From: Saururus chinensis | Taxonomy: Eukaryota; Streptophyta; Magnoliopsida; Piperales; Saururaceae | Assembly: GCA_035235625.1 (NCBI GenBank) | Contig: CP141144.1 | Location: 34,966,014 to 35,030,013, forward strand | Reading direction: 5' to 3' | Length of the DNA stretch: 64,000 nt | Shown here: one piece after another, positions 1 through 12,854 of the stretch | Position numbering within the stretch: the stretch's first letter is position 1 | How the letters are laid out: the number at the start of each line of letters is the position of its first letter | Made by a program: the position numbers and the translations under genes | The notes under the pieces: generated by a model | What the model was told of the DNA's origin: nothing | The model's input: only the letters and a program-made list of their open reading frames with translations | Database searches by the model: none

Positions 1-1681
1 ATAAACTTAACGCTTCTTGGGAGGCAACCCATATTTTTGATATATTTATTTTCCCTCATTTTGTTTGTTTTCTTTGCTTCATTTATGTTTTATTTACTTA
101 TTTTTCTTAGCTTTTTTTTTCTCATTATAGTTTTTCTTCTTTTATGGGATATAATATTTTAGGTTTGGAGGAATGCTCATCACTTATATTTATTTCTTGT
201 CTCCAATCCTATGTACTTCACTTTCAGTTTAGTGAATTAGTTATGCTTTCAGGTGATATCTTTCTTTCCCTCTCTTACTTATTCTTGTCATTGTAGTATA
301 TATTTTCTTTAACATTGAAGGCAATGTTCAGTTTAGGTTTGGGGTGTAGAATGTTATTTTTCTTTTAGGATGTTTTAGAGTATTTTTTCATTATTTCTTT
401 TGTTTTCTTTTCTTTTAAGTGGGTTTTATTACTTATTTTCTTTTAAAAGCGTATGTCTATTTTTAAAGAGATCAATTTCATGAAAAAAGTTCAAGTAATT
501 AATTAAGTGAGTAATTTCTATTTTATTTTCTTTATCTTGGATTATATTTTTAAATCACATTTCACACACTTGAAATTTGTAGGAATATAATTTTATGATT
601 TATTACTTGTAATCTTAGTGGGATATCTTCAACTGAGTATATTTTTCAAAAAACATGACAATTGAGTAATTTTTAATGTTTTTTGATAAATCTTTATGTT
701 TAGCTTTTATTTGAATTTTATATTTTTGGGATAAGTGTATAATGAAAAAAAAACAATGAAAAAAAAGTTGAAGAAAAAAATATAGATTGAATGAAAAAAA
801 GTAAAGGTTTGTTTTTCTTTTTACTGAGTAACCAGACCTTGTGCCTAGGCAAGTATACGGGATCGCGTCAAAAGGTGAAAAGTTAAGATAAATTTTTTTA
901 TGACTTGCTTGGTTCTGTAGCCTTTATAGTTCGAGTTATTAAGCATGAGGAGTGTTTTAACACTTAGTGCCTTGAGCCAACTGGATTAGGGACACTGGCC
1001 TAATGCTTGTTACATGGACTATTTAGAAAGCTTAATAGAACTAAGTATTGTACATGTTATATTTTGAGGTATATTATGCTCATATTCTCTGAATTTAATT
1101 GAAATTTGAAGGCTATTACATGAGGGTTTATTATGAGATGTTATGGATGAAAGATTGTCATTGTTATATTTTTGAGTTAGTGAACTTCAATGAGCTTGGT
1201 TAATGGGTCACATAAGATATGCTTGTTAATATAGAATAAAATTGTATGACTATAAAGTTTCTACACCTTATGTTTTTCAAATGTATATATGTAGTTGCAC
1301 AATTATTTCTAAGATGGGGTTATAGAATGGATTATTCCTTACATGAAAGTGATCAGATCGAAATTGTTTACTTGTTTCAAGTATTTGTGGTTGGTTCTTT
1401 TTAAAAATAGTTATGTGTTTTTAAGAGAAGATTGTTTTTAGAATTTTTATTTTCTTATTTTATTTTATTTCTTTTATTCAGTTAAGATGTTTGTGTGTAT
1501 CATTATTGCAAACCCTCACGAGACACAACTCGTCTAACTAAGGACACATAGGGGTTTAAAGGCTTATTGCATATGCTAAATGCAATCGTGATTCCCTACG
1601 AAAGTGATATTTAATTATTTTCCTAGATTATTTGTTTTGTTTTTTCCTCAAGGACTAGAAAAATATAGGTTTGGGGGCATT
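1..1681 (+). mobile_element. 3' internal (non-coding) part of a Ty3/gypsy Tat/Athila-like element
   Basis: AT-rich sequence with no supported reading frame. It opens with 'cgcttcttgggaggcaaccc' at about 12-31, a block I recall from the region downstream of pol in plant Tat/Athila-like retroelements. It closes with a purine-rich tract (aggtttgggggca, about 1,667-1,679) directly before the LTR that starts at 1,682, the expected place for a polypurine tract of a plus-strand element. The coding part lies outside the window. Family assignment rests on these two landmarks and on the LTR layout, not on protein domains, so the lineage is tentative. It is a fossil with no visible coding capacity here. 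Confidence 0.6.
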
Positions 1682-2960
1682 TGACAAGTATGAAGTATAT
1701 ATCTATTTTATATGTCTTTTTACCTTATTTGCTAGTATGAATTAGGTTAATTTAATGTTAACTATGGTTTATTTAGATTAAGATAGTTATTAATATTTTA
1801 ATTTGATTATTAATTAATTTTAGAAGTTATTAATAGTTTAGGCATGTATTTAAATCAAGTTGGGATTTTAATTACATTCTACATGTCAAAAATATGATAT
1901 TGTATATTTTGTAAGCAAAGTGCACTTATCGAGGTATTGGACGATATTTGGAATAATTAAAATAGTCTTGACATGCTTTAAAGTGATTTGGACAACTTTT
2001 CAGAGTTATAAATAAGTTGGAAACTAACATGGACATGAAAGAAAGAACTTAATAAACAGAAATTGGACTGTCCCAAAAAACTGTCCAAATTGCAGAAATA
2101 GTATAGCCGATTGAATGGGGCATTTTAAGTATCAAATGGCTAATCCTTATTTTGAAGACAAATTCAATACAGGCGATCAAACGGGAATGCAGGGCGATCG
2201 ATTGGGATAACGTGCAGTTTCCTAGTTAAAGCCAATTTTCAATCATTTTCATATTAAACTTCTTACTACGGTTCTTATGCCTATATAAAGACATATTTGG
2301 CTCAAAATTAAGGGATTCTAGTAAATATTCTGAAGAGAAAAAGGAAGAAGAAGATGAAAGAGAACTCAAAGCTTTTAATAGAAGAGCTTTTAATATTTAT
2401 TTAAGTCTATGTTGATTTATTGTCTTGTAGATAATAGATTGATGTGGTTTTGATATTTTCATCGATTCTAATTTTTGTAATTTAGATGAGATGGTCATGC
2501 AATAGTTTTAATGTTCAGATAATTAATGACTTGGATGAGTTATACTACGATTAGACAAGTCATGCCTATAGCTAGTTTAGTATAGATGATTCGTGCTATT
2601 GTCGAAGATAGTTCATACCATGAATTTAATTAATGATTATTTTTGAAGTAATTCTAGCTTGTAGCTGAGAATACTTGTTCATATTCACACTAGATTTAGA
2701 TTAAAAGTTAAGGAATTGTTATGGTTCTATAGTAGATTTAATTTTCTAAGTAAATTCCATCATATTAATCTCTTTCTTTTAATTTAGTGATTATTTCTTT
2801 TGCTTAATTTAAATTTTGAGTTCTTTTTAGTTTTTATTTAATAAATTCCTCTTATAGATTTAGTAATAATTTATCCGTCTCTGAGGTTCGACTACCCTTA
2901 AATACTTATCGTAGTACAATTACCTTGTACACTTGCAAAGGGTTTGATTATAAACGATCA
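1682..2960 (+). repeat. 3' LTR of the Tat/Athila-like element (family D)
   Basis: An LTR of about 1.28 kb starting TGACAAGTATG and ending AAACGATCA. Its limits are set by comparison with a solo LTR of the same family on the opposite strand at 31,982-33,381, which matches over most of its length and has a target duplication. A TATA-like box (cctatataaag) lies near 2,281. About 80-180 bp upstream of it is a cluster of GATCGATT/GATCAAAC-type words. The family end is rich in 'cttgcaaagggttt'. The matching LTR upstream is not in the window. Confidence 0.75.
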
Positions 2961-3598
2961 ACGTTCTTTATGTAGCTCGAGGTGCAAGCGATGGCTGAGG
3001 TTCACCCAACTATTGAGCGACGTAGAGAAGGCTGCAAAACTTGACCCAACCAACAAAAAGGGGAGGAAGAATCTGCTTGCTCATCACCAGATGAGGAAGT
3101 GGTATGAGGAGGTGTTCATGCGTTTGAAACCAGATTCCCAAGTTATTGTTCGAATAACTCCAATTGCTAAAGAGGCCCACTTAGCCAACAACCAAAGGGC
3201 AGCCCCCAAGGCAAAGAAGGCAGGCACGCAGACAACGATTCAAAGGACAATGAAACCCGTCCATGCCCATCGCAGCAAGACGTCAGGGCATTTACAACCT
3301 GGCTAGGACATCATCTAATCTTTGTCATGCTAGTGGATATCATGACCAGGATTTGTGACGTTGTGTTGGAGAAGGCTGTTCTGTATGGGGAACATCGATG
3401 GAGCATTGAGAGAGTAGAGGTTGCACTTTGGGGATGAAATACCGAAAATTGTGGTGACCCTTCGGGAATTGGGTAGTTAAATTCATGCAATTGTCGTGTG
3501 TGCTATCACATGACATGACCAATATCTTGTAATTGGTTAAATGTCTAGCAAACATATTCATTATTGTATGTTTTTATCGTGCAATTGGTAACACATAT
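2961..3598. other. Unrecognised stretch with a 100-codon open frame
   Basis: Sequence between the 3' LTR and the next retroelement remnant. A plus-strand frame is open from about 2,944 to 3,306; it runs out of the LTR, and its first in-frame ATG is near 3,091. The peptide is basic and lysine-rich towards its end (for example DPTNKKGRKNLLAHHQMRKW and a later PKAKKAG) and matches no family I recognise. Base composition is less AT-rich than the neighbouring LTR, so a decayed gene or element fragment is possible. I see no splice sites or promoter that would support a working gene. Function is not assigned. Confidence 0.25.
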
Positions 3599-6500
3599 TG
3601 TCACACCCGAGGTTTTTCCTTATCAGCGTTAACAATCCAAAACTCTGCACAATTACTAAACTCCAACTTGACTCTGCTTATGTGCAGAAAGGAGCGGAAT
3701 CGAGGAAATATCTCTACCAAGATTCCCTCAAACTAATTTTTAACTTACTCTTGTGTGCCATGACTATGGACTTGCGACTATTATGAACTTGTAGTTAGAT
3801 TGCCTAGGCTCTGATACCAACTGTCACGCCCGAGGTTCTTCCTTAAATTTAATTAATTTTTTTACTAAAATTATATTTTAAAACACGGATGAAAATAAAA
3901 TTAAACAACAAAATTCAAAGTGTGTGAAAATATTTTTTGTAAATTAATTCATCATACGACAAAACTAACATTCTCAAGCGTGACCCGAAATGAAAACATA
4001 AAAGTAAAACCTGCCATGGCCATGAGCCTTGAAAACAAATACGTCCTAGGGCTTTATGAGTACAAGTTCTTCAACAGTCTATGTTCTAATTCATACATAT
4101 ATGCACAAGTCTAGAAAATAATACATTTAATTCTCACCTTAAAGAATACATGAGACCGTGGCACTAAAATCCACATAGCCTCACTATGATTTTGCTGCAC
4201 TCCAGGTCGAGGAAGAATAGTCCAGCATGGGGAATAGTCCAATACAAAAAGCTTTCGATCGACCTGCAAAAGCCTCTAGAGGAAGGGGTTAAAAATAGGG
4301 TAAGTGAGTATTTTCATACTCAATAAGAAAATACCCAGTTGGGGAAATAAATCAATAAACTTCGTAAGTTCATATATAGATGCATTCATGCAATCACACA
4401 TGAAGCAAGAAGTACATGCAACATAAATAATGTATCTTACACACATACGATCATACTGGCTGAACTTACACTTACTCTTGTAGCATACTCTTACACTGAC
4501 ATTTGTCTAAATCAGAGTTTTACAAACTTACTCGTACAATTGTATGCTTTCTCATAAAACTTACACAAACTCGTATGACCTTACTCATATAATCTTAATC
4601 TTACTCATAAACATACTCTTACTGTCTTCCTTAGAAGCTTACACTTACACTTTCTGTGGATCTTACACATACAACTTACTCAAAATCAAATACATATAAC
4701 TTACTCTTACTATCATATTCATACTACTAACAACTGAAGCTCATTACAATTAATAAGCTCCAGTGTCGGAAAGGAAGGGAATGCCACTAGGGCGTCACCT
4801 TAACCTTTGGGGAGCAACTAGACGCAATGGGCTTTTCTGAAGGCAAGACGTGTGCTCATGGGGCACAGGATCAAACAGGTAAGAGTAGATCCATGATACT
4901 ACTTACCTGAGTGCGCAAATGCCTACTCTCTGGGGCCATACAGTGCCAACAAGGGCCATACAATGCTAACTAAAGGTGAAAAACATATGGTGCCACTCTT
5001 GGGCAGGAATTTTATAGTGCCACTCTTGGGCAGAACATACAGTGTCATCCGTAGGCAGAAAACATATAGAGCCCATGAAGGGTAGAAACTTACAACGCAC
5101 TCAACAGAGCATCAAACGTCTAGGCCGAAATACAACACCAAGATCAATTCTACAGGATAACACCATGACTAGACTAAGAAGGATACTCAGTTGATTACTT
5201 ATCGACTGGCTCAAACACGGAACTTAATTTATCAAAACCCTCAGTCTCAACTCACAACATTATCAGATTAGGGTTACTTACAATTCAATTTCATATTAAG
5301 TAACTTATGCATGTATAATTATGCTCAGAACTACTTTTGTCTTATATTCTTCAGCCAACAAGGCAAGAATTACGCCATTCTGAAGCTCTAATCCACAAAG
5401 TTAGCATTCTTTACTTAGCTCATCCCCCACCCCTTACACTTACAGTCTTACGAATCTCAGCATAGCCTTACTTAACTCGAATTCCATACTACCACTCTTA
5501 CCATCATATACTTACGGTCTTACATTTTTACAGCATCCACCTTAAAACTGAATCATCTTACCCAAACTCCTCAAATGAAACCTTTTAGGCCTAAGTCTCG
5601 TCATCAAACCCTTCTAATTCCTTACTCATTATTTTTCTGTTACAATTCATATTACGTACATTATGTGGGTACAATTATGTTGTTCACTCTCACTAATTCA
5701 CAATCCCCCAAAGACATTAAGAACCTCGAATCTTACAAATCCTTACATCATTTAGGTCTTCTGCTCATTGCTCCAACTTACCACCCAACTCAATCCAAAC
5801 CAATCCTCCAATCTCATCAAATCCAACCTTTGCCTATCAATCTTATGTCTTTTGTAGCCAGAAATCTCCCCATCAAAGCCATGAATCATCCATTCAACAA
5901 ACATCCCATCCAATGCACATGCCCTTACCCATCATGCACACAGATTGATCACATGCCCTTACCCATCATCCACACAGATTGATCACATGCTCTAAGTACA
6001 TACAAATAAATCAACTCCTTACTATCATACCCTTAGTCTTTGCTAGCATACATATAATTCACATATAAAAGATGCTCATTTAATTAGCATATGTCATGCA
6101 AATCATTAAGTACAAACTCCTAGCATGCTACTACATAATCAAAGCATGTTATCATGAAATTACGAGTTCAAGGTCCCCTACCTCATAATCCATGTAAATT
6201 TGATGGTGAGCACATGATGGTGGCAGTGTCGATGGCGGAATCGGTGGCCCAAAGCATCGCACTGAGAGAGTTATTATCCTGAGGATTTTCAAAGATGCTG
6301 GAATTAATCTCGATAAGGTTGGACTAATTTCACTCAAAGCATAAGACTGAGCGCACTAGGGCGGCTGGACACAAGGTCATGCCACTAGGCATGACAATAG
6401 TGACCACATAATAGGAGGTGACTAATTGGAGGTCAGCCAACAACTAAAAATACTTTGTTGGCCACAAAATATTAAAATAGGCCGCGGACCACATTTAGCA

Positions 6501-8461
6501 GCAACAATTTTGCATTGTCTAAGCCTCACAACATGGCGGAGGACTTGGTTACGTACTCACAGACATAAGGGAGACAAAGGAGGGCTTTAATGACCATATT
6601 ACCTAGTGGTGGAGTCGTTCCATCACCATACGCCACAAAGGCGATGCCTTTAACCTAAACTACACATGCAACACAAGTGTGAGTGGTAAAAGGGAAACCC
6701 TAAGGAAGGATAGCCTGTTGGTGGTCAAACACAGAAGAGGTGGGGTTCACCAATGGCAGTCCCCAAGACAAACCTCAGGGCATTAAGGGCCAGAGAAGGT
6801 GGCCAACAAAGGCGGCAACCTTTTTAATCGCTACTCACAACCAAATCATCATACGGACGATCGAGCATCAAGCACGACTTATGGTGGAGGATATGGGCAC
6901 GATAGCGGTCGAGCCTTCAATGGCCCGAGTTTAATGGATGACAATATTTCTTCCTCTTGGAAGAATTGGAATTCGGGAACTCTTTCCCATAGGTTTTGGA
7001 TCATGCATAACAAAAGTGGGGGTGCAAAGGTAGCATTTGGCCAGAAGTGTTGGCCCTTGCCATCATTGGGCCGAGGCAGAGCCCATGTTGGTCGGACCTG
7101 TGGCCCAAGTTCACGCAATAACAAGCTAGACACATTGGCTTGGGTTGGAGCGAGGCCCATCAGTGGCAGTCAGAGGCGTACCCTAGAGTTTAGGGGCATC
7201 TAGTGTGTGTAGAAGACGTTCAAAGGAGGCCTAGAACGGCAGCCCTTGACCATCGTTGGGTCAAGCCAAGGTTGCGGCTTTTGTCTAGCTGATTCTAGTG
7301 GTAGCAGAACCGCCGGTTAAAAGAAATAGATTTGGTTTAGCCGAGGGTGATAGTGCACCGAGTTGGGGTGGCAGACACGCATCGTTGGGCCACGAACGGC
7401 CATATGGGGCTAGGGGCTAGACCTAGAAGGAGACAGAACCTGGCAGTCACTGGATTGCGGTAAGTCAAATGGGTGTCGGTGCGATGTTGTTCGACATCCA
7501 ACGATAGAGCTGTTAGAGAAAAGGGCAAATTTTTCTTTGGCACAGGATGACCAATTGAACAAAACGGGGCCAATTGGGGCAAGGGAGTCCAGACCTCGGG
7601 ACCTTGCCATCGTCAGCCTGAGATAGAGCTGACGACGGTGAGCCGAAGCACCTCCAAGTACTCATAGCCACAGAAAGTCAGAAAACAACAGAAGAGGGGA
7701 AAAAAGATATGTCTAGATTGGAAAACAATAGAAAAAGGGATGACGGGCTAGGAAGATGGCAGTTCAGGCCAGGGCGACAACCATGCCGTCACCGGGCCAG
7801 GAGAGAGGCAAAGGTCTATCAGCGATGGTCGGCGACTGGAGGCACAACCACAACTTGCAATCAACAAAAAAATGAAAAAGAAGGGGTGGAATGGTTTTTA
7901 CCTCACGCCGGCGACAGAGGGGTAGGGAGGCCGGGACGACAGTGGCTGGAGGTCACTCTGGCTAGGGCAAAACTATGGTGGTGGCGATTCGGGCAAAAGG
8001 TTTCAAAAGGCAGTCACCAGGTTGAAATAGAAAAAAGGAGGAAAAGGTAGTGCAACCGTTGAGGCCAAGCCAAGGAGGCGGTGGTAGCGTCGCCCAATCA
8101 ATGCTGGCCCGGGGGAAGGCTTTGGCCGCCGCTGCCGCCTGTGGCCTCATAGAGTGAAGGGGGTTTCCCCCTTCACTATTCACTTTGCGGGGTCGGGCGT
8201 GCCCGTTCCATTTTTATATTTTTTTTCTCTTCTCTTTCTTTCTTCTCATTTATGTTCTCCTGCATCTCGTCCTATTTTTGCGCCAAAAAATTTCTATGAT
8301 GTGTTGAGGCCCATGACCTACGACTAAACACCACTCCTGACTTTTACAGTCATGAATATTACAAATACGGATACACTGAAGTGTCAAATTTCTTCATAAA
8401 AAATACAAGCAGAAAATTGCATAAAATAGTAGAAATATGCATAAAAATCGGGGATGTTACA
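3599..8461 (-). mobile_element. Remnant of a long-LTR Ty3/gypsy-like element (family A)
   Basis: On the minus strand this reads as a long LTR (8,461 to 3,822), then a primer-binding site complementary to initiator methionine tRNA (TTGGTATCAGAGC, about 3,809-3,821), a stub of about 200 bp of internal sequence, and a 25-bp trace of the LTR's own terminal sequence (TGTCAC.CCCGAGGTT on the plus strand at 3,599). No coding domains remain, so the element is plainly broken. Flanking pentamers (CATAT on the left, TGTAT on the right) match only in part, so a target duplication is not secured. A plus-strand solo LTR of the same family is at 34,089-41,783. Confidence 0.65.
3822..8461 (-). repeat. Family A LTR, about 4.6 kb, with internal short repeats
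   Basis: In sense (minus) orientation it starts TGTAACATCCCC and ends CTCGGGCGTGACA, followed by the primer-binding site. Its length is at the upper end for plant LTRs, as in Tat/Retand/Ogre-like groups. It is mosaic: a GC-rich part with repeated CCGGCGATGGC-like words (about 7.0-8.2 kb), a tract of degenerate TTACACTTA/CTTACTC repeats (about 4.44-4.74 kb), short repeats built on 'gtgccactcttgggcag' near 5.0 kb, and a 34-bp direct duplication at about 5,917-5,985 (units contain cacatgcccttacccatcat). The several short open frames here look like by-products of repeat composition. Confidence 0.7.
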
Positions 8462-9009
8462 TGTATCCCCTTTGGACATGTTACCAATTACACAATATAT
8501 ATAGTATACAATCTATACAAAAACAACAACCTATTGTGTTCTCGAAAACACATGAATTACATAGTGCATGTTGTTGATGACATGATGAATATTCAAAATG
8601 TTCATGACCTTGTTTTCCATCCATTAGCTGAAGAACGGGGGTGGAAAAGGCAACCTTGATCGATGCTCCCCTTCCTTTCATCATTTGCCTACTCTATTAT
8701 TCACCCTCCTTTGGCTTGTAGTTGGGACATCTGCCACATTGGGAGGTTCCCCATATGCGCTGGTACATTGTTTGCGGTTGTGACTCAATTGCCCGCATGC
8801 TCCACATTTTTCGTGGGGCTTTGACCTTTGGTTACAACCCTATCCCATTTTTTTGGGGATTCCCCCGCTAGTTCTGTGGGATAGGTGGGCTGAATGTAGG
8901 CATAATTCCAGTCGGTGCCCACTAGTGCCTATCTTTTGTTAGGTGTAATGGCTCTCAATAGGTCATTTTATATGATTCTGTAGAGTACCATCTTTCACAG
9001 TAGTCAGAT

Positions 9010-9092
9010 ACATAGAAGTGTCTATGATCTATTACTGCGATTGCATGCTTACAAGGTAGCCCCAGATACATAGAAGTGTCTATGATCTATGT
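9010..9092. repeat. 28-bp direct repeat inside the MULE SWIM-finger exon
   Basis: The block 'cagatacatagaagtgtcta' plus 'tgatctat' occurs at about 9,006 and again at about 9,063. The two copies flank the SWIM-finger core codons (GLPCKHAIAVI on the minus strand). The second copy appears in place of the expected Cys-x-Cys half of the finger, so it probably reflects a local duplication or gene-conversion scar in the decaying transposase gene. Confidence 0.6.
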
Positions 9093-9112
9093 TCAACTAG
9101 ATTTACCACATC

Positions 9113-9374
9113 CTGTTAAGAAAATATTGCGTGAATGAGCTCACGATTAAAAACAATGTTGTGCCATCTATTGCACAACCTGGAAAGCTAACCATACCAT
9201 CGTGTAAGTTAAACATATCTACTTGCATGACAAATGAAATATCGTGTTATCGGGGGCATGACCTGTAAGACTAACATGCCATCGTGTAAGTAAAATAGTT
9301 ACACTTACCCGATATGAACAATAAACGTATAAACATACACACGACATGGACAACAACATATAAATGTATTGTAC
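9113..9374 (-). other. Inferred MULE intron C (ATCGTGT-rich)
   Basis: On the minus strand the transposase reads up to EFNV near 9.39 kb and resumes with DVVNLVEHRS after the acceptor cttaacag, which sits at 9,113-9,120. The donor (ctag|gtac) at 9,374 is tentative because an in-frame stop lies just before it. The interval has three exact ATCGTGT words (9,199, 9,241 and 9,281), two of them in the longer shared context CCATCGTGTAAGT. Confidence 0.5.
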
Positions 9375-9790
9375 CTAGTGATATAGCGAGTTAACATTAA
9401 ATTCATACATTGACACAAGCAATACATGCACATTCCTTGCTTCTTCTAGCCTATTTTTGATGTGTTTGTGGGCAAATGCGGTTAAATCTCCTATCATATT
9501 TTGCTCATCTGTCCAATGTTTATCAAATAATGCGGTCATGTGCTCCTTTGTGTGCTCAATTAACCTATTTATTGGCATTGATCTAGCTTTTTTGAGCATT
9601 ACATTGGCCCTTTCAGACTTGTTTGAGCTGAGGGTCCATATCTTTTTCCAAGAAATGCGACATTTACCCAGTGCTATGAACTTATCTTATTTAGCCAAGC
9701 ATATGCTTCAGGATTATGTTATTTGATGTTGTTCATTGTTTCATCATACACGTTCATTCTGAAAGTTTCACCTGTTACATGGAGCTAGTT

Positions 9791-10129
9791 TGATGTGCCC
9801 TGAGTAGGCACAATCGGTATAGGACGTTCAACGCAGGAGAGAGAGGAAGGGAAAGTAATAAAATAACAAGAACTAACTGATATTCATCATGCCTCCCCAA
9901 GGAGGAAGACGACCCCTTTATTGGCAGTCGCACCCCCCATCCTCGGGACCCATGCTGCTAGTGGGCCCAGCTATGTCATGGCCCACTAGCGTGCCTTAAC
10001 CAGTTCGATTACAATAATAATGCCGTTCTACGGCTAATTCAAGGAAAACTAGCCTAAGGTACTAAAATAAATAATAGTCTAAAGTACTCAAATAAAGACA
10101 AGTAGTGCATCAAGTGTACGTGCACAACA
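9791..10129 (-). repeat. 3' LTR of the Reina-type element
   Basis: A 339-bp LTR running TGATGTGCC to ACAACA on the plus strand, matched by 14,872-15,213. It lies at the 3' end because coding is on the minus strand. It contains the short inverted pair tagtgggccc...gcccacta. Confidence 0.9.
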
Positions 10130-10169
10130 CGCCACCACGCTTCCGCACATGCCTTGTCCTCAAGGCGAC

Positions 10170-12840
10170 CAAGAAGGGTAACGAGACAGGAACTCATCCT
10201 TAGGTAGCCATGTAGCATCCTCCAGAGATTGCCCGTGCCAGGAGATCAACACTTCAGTAATAATATGACTGGAACAACGAACACGACGCTTATCAAGCAG
10301 CGTTGCTGGAGCAGGGTCGGAAGAGACCACAGAACCCATCAATGGAGGTGGTGGAGCATCCGTGGCTAGAGAGGGGTCACCGATGCAATGGTGAAGCCTA
10401 GAAACATGAAAAACAAGGTGGACCATCGAACCTGGTGGCAGAGTGAGGCGGTAGGCAACTGACCCTACGCGTGCTTCAACAACATAGGGCCCATGAAATC
10501 GGGGGGCAAGCTTGGAGTGCTCGGGCTGAAATAAGGAAGTCTAGCGTTGAGGAAGAATAGAGACAGAAACCAAGTCCCCCACAACAAACTCGCGCTCGGT
10601 GTGATGGCTATCATAGATCTGCTTCATTCTGTTCTGAGCCGCAGATAGGTTCGCCTTAAGCTGGTGAAGAACCTCATCCCGAGTCTGGTGCATATAGTCA
10701 ACCTCGGCCACTGAGGAGCACTGGGGAACATAAGAGAGCACGGTAGGAGGTGGTCGCCCATAGAGTACCTCAAAAAGAGTAAATCCGGCGCGAGTATGAT
10801 AAGCAGTATTATAAGAATACTCGGCCCATGGCAGAAGCAGAAGCCAGCGGCGAGGCTGAGACATACTAAAACAATGCAGCGGCTGCTCCAAACAGCGGTT
10901 AACGACCTCAGTCTGCCCATCTGTCTGCAGATGATAGGCGGTACTCATGTGCAAAGAAGTGCCCTATATAGTGAAGAACTCCTGCAAAACTGAGAGATAA
11001 AAATCCTGTCACGATCAGGGACGATAGTGCGAGGCATACCATGCAATTTGGCCACATCGCAAATGTAGAGTTCAGCCACAGAATTGGCGGTGTAGGGATG
11101 ACCCAAAGCACTAAAATGGGCGTACTTGGATAGCCAATCCACCACCACCATGATCACCGACTTGCCCTAAACCAACGGTAAGGCCTCCACAAAATCCATA
11201 GAAACATCGTCCCAAACTTGATCCGGAATGGGCAAGGGCTGAAGTCACCCGGCAGGAGAGGTGGTGGCTAACTTGGTACGCTGACAGACATCACAAGCGG
11301 CCACATAAGTAGTCATTGCGCATTGGACACCCTGCCACAAGAAGCTCTAACTGACCCATTTATAGGTGTGAAGAGCACCCTCATGACCCGCCAAGGGAGA
11401 GGCATGGAAGTGAGCTATGAGACGCTGGCGTAGGTCGGTAACCGCAGGCACCCAAAGACGGTCTTTCCAGAAGAGAAGGCCATCCTTCCATGCAAAGCCA
11501 AGATGCGCTGATGGGTCAGTCTGAAGGGCCGCAATCATAGTGGAGGTTGGGGAATCATTGTAATACGCTTGCTTTAATTCATCAAGAAAAGGATAAACTG
11601 GACTAGAAATAGCCAAACACGAACTTGGGTTGGTTCGGTGAGACAGCGCATCAGCCACAGTGTTGTCAGATCCCTTCTTGTACACCACCTCATAGTCATA
11701 ACCCAAGAGTTTACTGACCCACCGCTGCTGGGCAGGCGTGGACACCCGCTATTCGAGAAAATACTTGAGCGGCTGATGGTCAGTGTGAATGAGAAACCGC
11801 CAGCCAAGCAAATAAGGGTGCCACTTGTCGATAGCAAGGACAATGGCGAGCATCTCTTTCTCATAGACAGAGAGGGACAGGGAACAGCCAGCTAAAGCCT
11901 TGCTGAAGTAGTACCGCCCCTAGGTCGGCATCCGAAGCATTGGTCTCCAACACGAATGGCCGACTGAAATCAGGGAGAATCAAAACAGGGGCGGTCGCCA
12001 TCACTTGTTTCAACTCCTCAAAGGTCGCCTGGGCAGTGTCCGACCAATGAAAGGCGCCTTTCTGTAACAATTGAGTAAGGGGGCGAGCAATCTCGCCATA
12101 GCGGTGAATAAAACACCGATAATAACCAGTGAGGCCAAGAAAGCCTCGTAGCACCCGGACGCAAATAGGAGCTGGCCAGGACAGCATGGTGGGTCACCTT
12201 AGAGGGGTCTGTAGCCACACCATCGCGAGAGATGATATGACCCAAGTATTCAACCTGTGGGCTGCCAAACGAACACTTCGAGCATTTAAGAAATAATGAG
12301 TGAGCTTGTCGGATATCAAAGACAGACCTGAGGTGCTCCAGGTGGTCGCCCCATGACTTGCTATAGACGAGGATATTATCAAAGAAAACCAAGATGAAGC
12401 GGAGGAGGAAGGGCCGGAAGAGGTCATTCATAAGGCTCTGAAATGTAGAGGGGGCATTCGTGAGGCCAAACAACATCATCAGGAACTCGAAATGACCATC
12501 ATGAGTGCGGAAGGCGGTCTTGTGCACATCAGAGGGCTGCATACGGATCTGATGATAACCTGAACGAAGATCAAGCTTGCTGAAGATGGTAGCACCAGAC
12601 AGCTCATCCAATAGTTCCTCCACCACCGGTATAGGATATTTGTCCTTCATAGGCCGAATGATACCCGAAGAAAGTATGTCCGCCACCAGGCGCTCAATCT
12701 CAGCCTTCTGAATGTATGGATAGCGATAGGGACAGACATTGGCTGGAGTAGCACCTGGAATAATAGGAATAGAATGGTCATGAGCCCACACCGGAGGAAG
12801 GCCTTTTGGTTCAGCAAACACCGTGCCATACGCTGCCAAA
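10170..12840 (-). mobile_element. pol region of the Reina-type element (RT, RNase H, integrase, chromodomain)
   Basis: RT is recognised by [17 protein letters not shown] and an FF-D-ILVYS segment at about 12.2-12.8 kb. RNase H follows at about 11.6-12.0 kb ([12 protein letters not shown]). Integrase lies at about 10.5-11.4 kb, with a zinc-binding-type HFHASPLAGHEG, then VVVDWLSKYAHF and YHLQTDGQTEVVNR. A chromodomain-like tail (LISWHGQSLEDATWLP) is at about 10.2-10.4 kb; in chromoviruses this domain can steer integration to particular chromatin marks. The region is interrupted in several places and is described as a fossil only. Confidence 0.85.
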
Positions 12841-12854
12841 AGGTCAAGGAGGTC

